This document shows, in pieces, positions 37,895 through 48,900 of a stretch of DNA of 64,000 nt. The DNA comes from Setophaga petechia. Lineage: Eukaryota; Chordata; Aves; Passeriformes; Parulidae. The stretch's first letter is position 1, and every line of letters starts with the position of its first letter. The stretch covers positions 6,809,001 through 6,873,000 of the forward strand of contig JANCRA010000032.1 in assembly GCA_024362935.1 (NCBI GenBank). The letters run 5' to 3'. The translations under genes were made by a program, and so were the position numbers. The notes below the pieces were generated by a model. It did not search any database. It had not been told where the DNA came from and worked only from the letters and a program-made list of their open reading frames with translations.

Positions 37895-38260
37895 ACAGTG
37901 ATCATACAACCCCCTCTCAGAGCCCATGCTCATCTCTTTAATATTTGATAGCTATTTGGCAGTCAGCAGAGAGGAGCAGAGCTTTGTGTTATGTAACTCC
38001 TATTAGAAGTTTGGGGTTGATAAAGCATAAGTCGCATTTCTCATTATGAGAAATAAAGTGTGTTTCTCACTTCTTTGCATCCAAATGCCAGCCTTTGATG
38101 TCTGTACTTGGCCCTCACTGCAGCTAAAATCTCTTGTGGCATGTACTTCATAGCCATGTAAAATAGCAGTGTGTTCTTTGCCCTGCTAGTTAAGGAGATG
38201 CCAAATGATGTCAAGTTTAGGCTGAAAGTGCTTTTCCGCTCTACAATCAAATAGCTGAGC
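37895..38260. promoter_or_regulatory. Candidate conserved noncoding element
   Basis: Block of unique sequence with mixed TF-like words (TTTAATATTTGATAGC, GTTGATAAAGCATAAGTCGC, GCTAGTTAAGG, CTACAATCAAATAGC) directly following a CR1 copy, with no repeat match itself. No supported frame. Inferred from texture. Confidence 0.27.
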
Positions 38261-41039
38261 TCTGGAAGCTTATTGCTGCTTTTTTAAGGATCTTTGCACC
38301 CAGTTGCAATGAGATTACTCCATTCCTATTTCTTCTTCTGCCTTCCTCATAAACTTGCAACTCTCTGTTTGCTTGCTCTTAGCGCAGTGCAACAGAGGGA
38401 TTAAATAGACTTCATCTTCCCTTTTTGCCTTCATGCTTTAGTGCATTTCAGAATGAAATAGGACTGTGATAAATTGCACCTTGAAGAAACCAGAAGCTTA
38501 GAAGGAGGTTTAAGTTTTAGGAAAAAATTAAAGGGGCTAAAGCAACAGGCAAATAAAACACAATTTGAAAGCTTATAACTCCCTCTACCTCTGCACGTCT
38601 GAGATTCTCTCCTGGACCTGTCCCCCTCCTCATCTATATTCTTAAAGAAAATCTCTTGACAGCTATTATGCCCTGTGTTACCACAGTACTACATTCAGTA
38701 CTTTACGCTTTACAGGGTAGGAGAAATGTCTAGTATGACCTTCAGTCTTAGATATCCTTATTTCTTTATCTTTTAGAATTACTTCCCAAGTAGTCTTCAT
38801 TTAAGCTTTTTGTTTCATGTGGTGTGGAAGCCAATGATTTCACATAAATATGTGATTTCACATAAATATGTGATTTCACATATTTTTAAGTTGGTAGGTT
38901 GAACTGCAGATGATAAAGGCTCTACTTTATCCTGTAAACCAAACTGCTTTTATTAATACCCCAGGCTTATCATGAGGCCCCAGGCTTTTTTTCTCCTCCC
39001 TCCTAGAAGCGAACCTGTTGTTTGAGAGAAGCAGCTAACTGATGGTGGAAAATGTGTGTCCCTCCTGTTGCTGGGGAGAGCCCAGATGTGCTCAGGAGGA
39101 AGGGGCTTCCAGGGAGCAGGGGGAAGCTGGGTCCTCCTGCCCATGCAGCACTGGGTGGTTTCTGTGATGTGGCCACCTGTGCTGAGTGGACTGGGTTGAC
39201 ACCATGCAATCATTGCCTGCAGGCCCTGAGCAGCAATTACTGATGCTAATGGCTTTGTGTGTTACTGGTGTAGGCTGGAGTGAGCCCTTTATTGGTGCTG
39301 TGTCTGGGGATAATGGAGAACTGTGGCAACCGGTTTCTAGCTTACCCAATTTAAAGGTCTTGCTGTATCAGCAAGTGCCTGCTTTTTACAAACCTGCTTG
39401 GTGGAGCTTCTGCTTGCCAAGACCCACTGTCACCTAGCTCTATGAAGAAGACTGTGAAGACATCGTTGTGAATAGCTATTACCAATATTGCAAAGGGCAT
39501 AACCTCTTGTGCACTAGGGAAGTTTACTTCCTTCCTTGGACTTGGTGGAGAATGTAATTTTGGAAAATTGAAAGGCAATATTATTTTAAGGTACTACTGT
39601 GTTAGATAGGAGATTTGCCTAATTTTATGTTTTAATAAGTATTGACTAATCATTGTCTGATCTCTAGAGTTTTCTTGTTGCCTAATCTTTGAAAATCAGT
39701 GTTGAGATATCCTAAAACTGAGACTTTTAAAAACCAGTTTTGACTCATAACTGATTATACATTAAAAAATAAAGCTATATTTTGATGAGGTAGGAGTTGA
39801 TACATCCCCCCTCTGCCGTTCATTGCAAACCAAGACTATATGTGAGATAATTAATTTCTAATTTCTACAGCTATGAAATTTTTTTCACAACAGAAAGCCT
39901 ATTTTTTCCCCAAAAATATGACAATACTGGGCTTTTAGAAGTGGCAGTTTTTGTGACTTACAAACATAGGTACAGGTTGTTTTGAAGGTAGTGTCATACA
40001 CAGTGGGTGATGATACAGGACTGGTGTCACAAAGAATAAACCCATGCAATTTGTCATGGGATATAATTGAAACCATTTGTTTAGCAATATGAAAAAGGAG
40101 ATTGGAAGTTTATAAGAAATCCAACAAGATCAATCCAGAATTTTTGTAGTACCTGCCAAAACAGATCTGAAGTTCCCATTGAACTGCATCCTAAGACCTC
40201 AAGGAATAAAATACTAGTTAAAAGTACTAAAGTTTTTGAAATTGTAGTAATCTATTTTGCATGATTTGCAGAATATACCAGTATCAGGCATAAAAAGCCA
40301 CCATAAATTAGGTACATATTCTTATGTGGTGTCTAATATATTAGGCAGAATATGCTTTGTCAGTTACATTAAACACCTCCAGCATCAAAAATTTAAGCTT
40401 AAGATGAAGGATGAAAGTGGCCTGCATGTGCACTTTCTATACTGCTCTCATGAGAACAGGCGAGCCACCAAGTCAGGCACAGTAATTCCTCTCCCCTTAA
40501 AGACTGCAGGACTCTACTAAAGATTTTAAGATGAATTAATGGATATTTTAAAGGTAATCTTGGGTATTCAAACTGAAAAATGTATGCAACTGATGAATAT
40601 GCACTTGACTCAATTCAAGAGAGCAGTAACACAAAAAATGTAATGTCTCCAGTAGCATTTTGTTATCTCTGGGAGTGGGTGATGTTTAGATATAGAAACC
40701 TGAAGAAAACCCCATCTGGGATACTATCCTCCTCTGAATAAGTAAAATTGAATAAACATTCATAGCATATAACATGCAGTGGGTGGTAAAACAGATGAAT
40801 GTCAGAAGACTACATTTCTGGAAGAAATAAGAAAAATACAGATGTGGCAAAAGATTATTGAAAAGCAAGTGATTGTTAAAATAAGCTGTGAAGAGACTGC
40901 CTCTGTCAGATCTTTGTAGCTCTGGCTCTCTGAAGAGGTAAGAAAGGAGGTAAAAAAGTCTATAGCAAAACATTTTTTTAAAAAAGTGAAAATTATGTCC
41001 ATCCCTTTCAATTCTATCTGGGAGTCTAATAAAAGATAT
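38261..41039. other. Noncoding stretch, no gene seen
   Basis: Frames of 95 codons or fewer, none domain-like; the overlapping frames at 38.95-39.35 kb on both strands are in a GC-richer patch and are chance-like. A short tandem repeat at 38.84 kb is listed separately. Confidence 0.55.
38836..38882. repeat. 18-bp tandem repeat with palindromic units
   Basis: Two perfect copies of GATTTCACATAAATATGT (38836-38853 and 38854-38871) and a partial third. Each repeat contains CACATA-AA-TATGTG, a perfect inverted repeat, so each unit plus the first base of the next can fold on itself. Perfect identity between copies points to recent expansion. Confidence 0.95.
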
Positions 41040-41310
41040 TATCTCTCAATACAAACCTTGTCTTTTGTGGCAAGATTTACATGCCTCTGTGACATGAAAT
41101 CCATTAAGCAGATCTAATTAGACATCCATGCCAGAATGTCCTCTGAATTAATGAAATACATTGCAGTCAAAAGGAAATCTCAGAGGAGCACCTAAACAGG
41201 AATAATGCCCGCCAAGTTATCTTTGGTTACCTCCTTTTCCTCTGATAATGAAAATGTTCAGGCAGCCAGAATTAATAACATTGTGAATGGCAAATAATGA
41301 GTCCCAAAAT
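41040..41310. promoter_or_regulatory. Candidate conserved noncoding element
   Basis: AT-rich unique block with repeated homeodomain-type cores (AGATCTAATTAGACATCC, CTGAATTAATGAAATAC, CCAGAATTAATAACATTG) and CTTGTCTTTTGTGGC, CTTTGGTTAC words. No coding frame, no repeat match. Enhancer function is inferred. Confidence 0.35.
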
Positions 41311-41562
41311 GCTGGAAGTAAAAAGAGGATTGGACTTGTAGCCCTTTTACAAAGTAACTGAAGGAGTAAAACTGAGCATCTCAACCAAAATGATTGAAGC
41401 CAACTGTCTGGTACATAAATATCATCCTTCTATTTTCTTCTAGCCTTATTTTTTTCCCCAGTATTTCAGTATTCAAGGTTATAGCATGTCAAATATAACT
41501 AATGTAGCAATTTAATCAGGAGTTGCATCTCATTTAAGGCTGAGTTATTTCTTCTTTTGTAA

Positions 41563-41563
41563 G

Positions 41564-41609
<46 letters not shown>
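41563..41609. repeat. (GATA)n microsatellite, about 11 units
   Basis: Uninterrupted AGAT/GATA repeat ending in AGATAGCTAGC. Pure units over about 45 bp suggest it is length-polymorphic. It lies about 150 bp upstream of the longest CR1 copy in the window. Confidence 0.97.
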
Positions 41610-41758
41610 CTAGCTTTTTATAGATGTTATCCTCCTATGCCATATAGAAAATTAATGTCAAAGGAATTAACAAACCAGACACCACTTCCTCTTGAAATAA
41701 TGAAAGGAGGGACAGATGGGAGAAAACACATTCAGCACTGGAGAGTGGAACATGGGCT

Positions 41759-42807
41759 GGACAGGTACACTGTTCACTGGGTAAAAACTGGCTGGATAGC
41801 CAGGCCCAGAGAACAGGGGTGGATGCAGTTGCATCCAGCTGGTGGCCAGTCACTAGTGGAGTTGCTCAGGGCTCAGTATTGGGGCCAGTCTGGATTAATA
41901 TACTTATCAATGATTTGGATGAGAGGATTGAGCCTACTCTCGGTCAGAAACCAGGCTGGGCAGGAGTGTTGATCTGCTGGAGAGCAGGAAGGCTCTGCAG
42001 AGGGATCTGGACAGGCTGGATTGATGGGACAAAGCCAATTGCAGGAGGTTCATCAAGGCAAAGTGCTGAGTCCTGCCTTTAGATCACAATAACCCCAAGT
42101 GTTGCTACAGGCTGGGGCAGAGTGCCTGGGAAGCTGCCCAGTGGAAAAGGACCTGGGGGTACTGGTGGCAGCAGCTGGACATGAGCCAGCAGTGCCCAGG
42201 TGGCCAAGAAGGCCAATGGCATCCTGGCCTGGATCAGCAACAGTGATCCCTGCAGGAGCAGGGCAGGGATTGTCCCCCTGTACTCAACACCAACGAGGCC
42301 ACACCTCAAATCCTGTGTTTGGTTCTGGGTCCCCACTGCAAGGAAGACACTGAGGGGCTGGAGAGTGTGCAGAGAAGGGCAGTGGGGCTGGGGAAGGGTC
42401 TGGAGCACAAGGCTGATGAGGAGTGGCTGAGGGATCTGAGGTTGTTTGGCCTGGACAAAAGGAGGCTCAGTAGGGACATTATGACTCTCTTACAGCAGTC
42501 GTGAAGGAGGTTGCATCCAGGTGGGTGTCAGTCTCTTCTCTCAAGTGACAGGACACAGGACAAGAGAAAATGGCCTCAAGTCGCACCAGAGGAGGTTTAG
42601 ATTTAATATTGAGAAAAATTTCTTCACTGAAGAAATGCTTGACAAAGCATTTGGATAGGCTGCCTAGAAGAGTGAAGTCACCATCCTTGAGCTATTTAAA
42701 AGATATGCGGACATGGGGACATGGTTTAGTGTTGAACTTGTCAGTGACAGGTTAGTGTTTAGATTTGATCATCTGAAAGGTCCTTTCCAAATCAAATGAT
42801 TCTATGA
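41759..42807 (+). mobile_element. CR1 LINE, about 1.05 kb of ORF2 3' half, broken
   Basis: The longest retroelement here. It encodes, in pieces spread over all three frames, the C-terminal part of a CR1 reverse transcriptase. [10 protein letters not shown] (41858-41887) is the GxxQGSxLGP motif of the RT palm and INDLDE follows. AKKANGILAWIS (from about 42203) and RRLSRDIMTL (about 42463-42492) belong to the region downstream of the RT core. The stretch that should carry the catalytic F/YADD motif is missing just after 41947, where LGQ runs directly into unrelated-frame sequence. The 3' end reaches GATTCTATGA, the normal CR1 terminus. Multiple stops and frameshifts make it inactive. Confidence 0.95.
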
Positions 42808-43234
42808 AAATTAGTGTGATGAGGAACAGAAGAGGCATGAGGAAGCTTCCTCTCTGTTTGGTGCACACATAAGCCCCTCTGCATTATGGTCCTTGCACTT
42901 GGGGACAGTACTGTTGCTGGGACCTGCCACCCCAATCTGAGCCAGCAGCTCCCTCACCCCATATTCAGTGGGTGTCCTTAGGGGAATAGGTCAGCCTTGG
43001 ATCTGCCTTGCTTACTTTCTCCTTCTACTCCACTGCAGTGGGCTGTTGTAGAGCTGGTTGGAGGTGTGAGCCCTGAGGAGCACAAAGGGGCTTGGTGCCA
43101 AGGGTGACAGCCTCTGTGCAGACACAGGGATGGTTTGCAAGGCTGACCTCCAGTCAGGAGCACCTTCAGGTTTTCATCACTCATTCAGCTGGTCAGGCTC
43201 CTGCCCGTGGCCAGCACCATGCTGTGTGTGGTTG

Positions 43235-43465
43235 TGGACGTTTATTTAAGAGCTCCCGTTCTGAGTTTAACCTTCCTGTGCATGATGAAGGAGGAGTTTC
43301 TGCCAGATACTGTAATAACACAGAACACAATTTCTATTGCTTTGATTATTTTTTTATTCCTGTCAAAAGAAGCCACATCTGCTCTAGCATCAGCAAATAT
43401 GCAGCTTTTTATGGCTTTATTCCCTTGTAATATTTGTCCTAGATAAGGTCTGGTTGCTAATTATT
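43235..43465. promoter_or_regulatory. Candidate conserved noncoding element
   Basis: Repeat-free block with GTTTATTTAAGAGC, GCTTTGATTATTTTTTTATT, ATGCAGCTTTTTATGGC and GCTAATTATTCTGG words. HOX/CDX- and TCF-like motifs are visible by eye. No coding signal; function inferred from texture. Confidence 0.28.
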
Positions 43466-46400
43466 CTGGCCCTGGTCCTTCCTTCCTCACTCCTGCTGAA
43501 ACATACCCCCTGTCACAGCTTCAGTCAGCACACAGAAAAGAAGCAGTGTCAGGCCTTCTAGCACTTCCATTATTTTTGACTGACAGCCTAAATTAAAATC
43601 CTTTACTTTGCTGGCTTTCATTAAAAAGCAACAACAATTGTGTTTGGGTGGAGGAGAGGAGTAAAAAATAAATAAAATCAGCCTCCAAACATGAACTTTG
43701 CCATGCTTTTTACACTGCATAAATAGCATTGCCCCTTCAAATCTGTAGCTGATGCTGCAGAGATTACAGCGCAGACAGAACTACAACGTGGCATGCCAGC
43801 TGCCCCATCCTTCCTGGCTTGCACTGCCTCTGGCCACCAGGAGTGTGATGCCTGTTGGATAAGCAAAATAGCAAAGCCTGGGGAATGTTAGTCTTAAGGA
43901 CTCATGCCATTTAGTTTTATTTTATCATGGGAAGGAGGAGATGAAGACCATACTTTGAAGTTTTCTACATAACTCTATGTGTGTGTGTGTGCAAGTGAGC
44001 ATCTGGGTATGTGCTTTTTCTGTGCAGTTCTCAACCAAATAAAATGCCAGCTTTCCCTGGCCCTTCAGAAGTCTCCAGAAGGACCTAGATAAAAAAATCC
44101 CACAACAGCAACTGGCCCTAGCCAGGGTCTTTTCTTCGAGAAAGTTATTTTTCTGCCTAAAATATTCCAAAGGGACAAAATTGCTTCTTGCTATCAAAAA
44201 TAATCTATACAGCAAAATGCCTAGCATGCACAATTGGTGCAATGTGCAAGGCTTCATTTCTGTTATTAAACTAGGGGGTTAATTTAGACTTGGCATATAA
44301 TGAATCAAGGAGATTTATAAATAATTGCCTTGGAGATAAGTCATACAAAATCTTACATCTGCTTCTTTGTTAGTGCTTCTGGAGTGTAGTCATTTTGGGA
44401 AAGACTAAAACTAGCTGACGTAGATATATTCCCCCCTTCATAAGTGATCTTGTTCAGGGCAGTTGGTTTGTTTCAGAGCAGAGAATGCAGGAATTAGGAT
44501 TTGCATGTGATCCTGTTGTCTGAGGGATGTCCAGCCCTTACAATTCACTATTGGGGTTTTCCTTGAAGTACTGGCAACTGTGGATCTGGTTTTAAAGGCC
44601 AGCCCTGTCCTGACAATAGAAAATAATGCTTTCAACTTGCTTCCAACTCCCAGAGCTGGGTAGCATCCCCCATGCCCAGTTTTTGAGAGCAATAAATGCA
44701 TCTATAGCAAATTTTCAGCATCTGATAAAAATATTTTCCCCATCAAACTAAAAACATGGGCTAACAGGCACTAGCTGGCCCTACTTCTCTCTGGAGTGAA
44801 GTGAGTGTAGTGGGAGCAAAACCCTGGCTGGAGGATGGAGAAGTGGCTGTAAGTGCACCAAATGCTTTGTTCTCCTCCCAGGCTTGTTCTGAGGTCTCTG
44901 CAGAGTCTCTGATAAATCCTAAGCAGCAACCCCAGGGCCATGAAGGACCCACTGACATGAAGCCTTTTAAATCTGCCCTTCGGAGATGTAGGAGGAACAG
45001 CAGGAAAACCACCAGAATAATAGAGCCACCAGAAACTGCTAATGTTTGCTCAGTCCAGCCTCTGCTTCCAGATGAGCCTAAGCTGTTTTCCTTTCTATTT
45101 TTATTTAATTATTTTTTCTTGGTTCTCAGTGTTTCCAGAGATTACTTTGTCCTTTTTTCATAAGCCATTAATTCACACTGTGATCTGAGACACTGAGGGA
45201 ACAGAGGATCTGATGCCAAAATGTTAACAGATTTAAGGTATCAAGAGGCAAGTCACAGGAAATAACTCATTTGTTCAGGCATTCAGAGCAAATATTTATA
45301 AATTTCTTCAGAAATAATTCCGACTTCCCAAAGCCAAAAGGCAAAAGGCAGTTTTTTTTTCTGGATGTATTGAGACTCGTATGGGTAACTAAGAATAGCC
45401 TGGAGAGCAGGAAAGGAAAAAGCAATCTGCTTTGAATTTGTAAAAGATCTACCTTAGACACTAAGTAAAGTAGGATGCATTATGTCTAGGCAAAAGGACC
45501 TGGATTATGAGGACTCTGGAAAAAAAAAGGAGGGCCTTTTTTGACTGGATAAGTTTACACTGAAGTGAATGAAATGCCAGAATCAGGAAATGGAAAGCTG
45601 AATGCTTTGGAAATAGTCTTCGTTGTAGATCTCTTAGGAAACACTGGTTCCTAGGCCTAATAAAAAAATATTTGCTCTGCTGGAAAGGTGTGATGAGAAA
45701 GAGAAATGTTTAACTGAAAACAGGAAATCAACATATTCTTTTTTTTTTTCCATAACAGTTTGGATTGTCATGAATTTAAATCTTACTGCACTAACTGTAG
45801 TCTGTAAGAAGTATTTGAAATAAGGTGTTTAAACTTTTGTTTTGATTGGTGCAATTACATTTATTTAATGAAGTTAGGCCTGATTTGCACAGATGCAAAT
45901 GACAGCTGAACCACTCTCATTCTGTCCTTTTATACATTCACCACCAGGTCTGGGGAGGGATGCATGACTGACTGTTATAGTCATCAGTATACAAAGGGAG
46001 TAACATCAAGCACTCTTAGACAAAAATAGCCAAAAAGCAAACCTAATCAACTTACTTTTATGCAAAAGTTGTTTATGGTCTTTCTCAGTTTGGAATAAGA
46101 GTGGGTGGAATTGAGAAAAGCTCCGTGAATTTACGCTAAATCCAGAACGCAGCTTGTGCACCATTTGTGAATGGACGAGGAGACTCCACAGAAAATGGAC
46201 ATTTTGCAGCTCCCATCCTCTGCTGTGGTGTCTGGCTGTTGCAGACTGGTTGGAGCTGTGATGTACTGGTAAAGTGCACCTCGCACTGAGGTTCTGGGGA
46301 GAGGGGGACCCAGTGGCAGGGTATGGGCTGTCCCTAGAGCCTCATCATTTAGTGTTCCCCTGCTCCTCTTGGCTCATGCAATCCGACAGATACCCATTAC

Positions 46401-47529
46401 ATTGTCCCATGTTTTGAACATGTAGGCACTCACCATCAGAAAGGACTTGAATGCCATGCATGAAGGAAGCTAAGAGACTGGAATGCCAGGTTAAGACAAT
46501 GATTTATCTATGTCATCATGGGTCTTTCCATCAACATTCATCTTTTCCTGGAGGAGCCATTTGTTTTGGTGTAGCTGGGTCCTAAAATAAAACACAAACA
46601 CTATCCAGCAGTCTCTCTGATGGCATTGCGCAAAAATAAGGTGCTTCCAGATTGCATTAAATTTGTCCTAAGACAAATTTGGAATAAATATGGTTAAATC
46701 AATGCATCTATTGATGAAGCATTATTGTCTTACAGTTGACAGGATTTGGGCCAGTTTCTCATGTATTTCCAGTTTGAATTTCTTTGGCATTTCTGGATTA
46801 GCAAAGACACAATCCTTGCCAGGTTCAAACCAAGTAGGATCCTGGTGCTGGGGTATTTTTTGTGCAATTGGTGCTGAGGTACTTTAAATTCACCCTGCTG
46901 AATGCAATCTTAGGTTAAAGCCTTAATGTGGTTTTGAGTATTGCTGCCTTATGCTTTTGGCATGGATTATGGTAGTTATTTTAACAGTGTGGAAGGACAT
47001 AAAATGATAGTTTAGGGCAGAAAAATAATGAAGTTACAATACTCTGTTGAAACTGCTGTAGAAGTAGAGGTAGCAGACAGGGTCTGACTGTTTGCACTGA
47101 AATCTGGCCAAACAACCAGAAGCAGAGCAGCAGCTCTTCTGAGCAGAGGCAAACGTGTGGTTTGGTCCTCTGGGCAGAGCTGCATGGTGACCCCAGGAAC
47201 AGGCTGAGGTGTGGGTCTGCTGCTGACTCAGAGGCAGAGGTGCCAGAAACATTTTGGGCAGCACGTTTGGTTTCATTTCAGCGTTTCCTGTTCAAAGACC
47301 GCACCCCCTCAGTGTGCTGATGTTCTCAGATGTGATCCAGTCACAGCCCAATGTGGGATGGCTCCAGGCAGTGAAAGCTGTAACTGCTTTGCCAGTGAAG
47401 TGGGAAGTATGTATAATGCACATGGTATCAGTGACTAGTGTTTTATTCATTAAAGGCATCCTAGTTTTGTACCGCTATGTCCTCAGCAGACCAGGCACAC
47501 TTTGAATTGTGATCCAGAGGTTCACAATG

Positions 47530-47690
47530 TATTTCAGAAGGTCTGACGTCATCTCCAACTGCACAGAGCATTAAAATATTTTGCAATTGATGGTATCAAT
47601 AGCCATGTGTATGAAAATAATTCATGCCATCATTTAGAGGCACTTGTACTCTGCTGAGACGCTAATTAAGGGAAGAATACAGTATACACC
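47530..47690. promoter_or_regulatory. Candidate regulatory block with consensus CRE
   Basis: Contains a perfect palindromic cAMP-response element TGACGTCA at 47544-47551, followed by TTTGCAATTGATGGTATC, AATAATTCATGCC and GACGCTAATTAAGG. The CRE includes a CpG, which is rarely kept by chance in such AT-rich DNA. CREB/ATF binding is the known role of the motif; activity here is inference. Confidence 0.35.
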
Positions 47691-48160
47691 CAATGTCAGA
47701 GGTCATGACATTACTGAGATTTTGATCATCAAGTTGCTGGTTTTGGCAAAGCTTCACGGTGCTTCCCATTTCTTTCACAACTGGTTCTGCTGTCAGTGGC
47801 AATACTTGACTGGACAATGGTAAACATGCCTTTACCAAGTCAAGTTCATATATATTGAAATTTCTGTCTCTCTCCATCCTAGCCTTTCTGCAAGCTTGAG
47901 TCTGCAATGTCAGCCAATAAAATAGAGATGGAAAACTAGAAACAAAACAGAACAACACAAATGCTTCCCAAAAATCCTCTCTAACTGCTGCTAGCATTTC
48001 TATTTTGCTTCAGATCACTGTAAAAATAAACAAATTGAACTGTTTGTGCTTTCCCTGTAAATTTTGGTGCAACTTTTTTCATGGTTTCCTTTGAAACCAT
48101 CTCCAGCCACAGAGGCTGCAACGACATCTGAGCTGTCAAAGCCCAGACTATCTTTTTGTT

Positions 48161-48192
48161 CAACCCTTTTATTTTTCAACCCTTTTATTTTT
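48161..48192. repeat. 16-bp perfect tandem duplication
   Basis: CAACCCTTTTATTTTT occurs twice head to tail (48161-48176 and 48177-48192), a recent local duplication. Confidence 0.95.
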
Positions 48193-48779
48193 CCCTTCAG
48201 CCTTGCTGGCCAGTATTTGTATAGCATGTTGCTAGGCATATGTGTTATTGTATCTTTCATGATTCTTGATATCTGAGTGGTAAAGAACAACTACACTATA
48301 GTTAAGTAGTGTAAATATTGTTATGATCAAATAGTAATACCTGGTTTAGATCCTAGTCTTTTAGGTCCCACCTGTGTTGCTGCCCCCTTGAGTAGTCCAG
48401 CCCATTTTGGTGGGATGAGTCCTGCTAGCAGAGCCAAATCTATTGCAAGAGCGTGATGGTCTGACTCAGAACTTGCAAATAATCTTGTCACACCTTCACT
48501 GAGTCCCAAAGGAATATTGCTCCTGGAAGAACTGATGGCATGCTGGCTCTGTGCATACAGGGAGGAAATTTCTGTGGATTGTTTCTCCAGGTGCTCTTTC
48601 AGTTTGGGGAGAAAAGGACTTGAGGCAGAATTTCATGCATCAACATGATTCCTTTTTTTGAAATGACAAAATCTCTTTCTTCCTGCAATCCACCAAGGCA
48701 ATCAGCCTTACATATTGTTCTCAACACTGAGGCATTTAAAGAAAATGTTTTCCTGACAGATCAGAAAGATAAATTGCAT

Positions 48780-48900
48780 CTGTTTACTTTCAATATGTCT
48801 TTAAGACAGAGTGCCTCAAGTGCCAGAGCAGGCTGTGGGAGGTCTCCTTCATTGGTTTTAATTAACGTTATTTTGCCTCATTAAAATTGCTAATCACTTT
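48780..48900. promoter_or_regulatory. Candidate conserved noncoding element
   Basis: Short unique block containing TTTTAATTAACGTTATTTTG and CATTAAAATTGCTAATC, dense in homeodomain-like cores and keeping one CpG. No coding signal. Texture-based inference. Confidence 0.27.
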
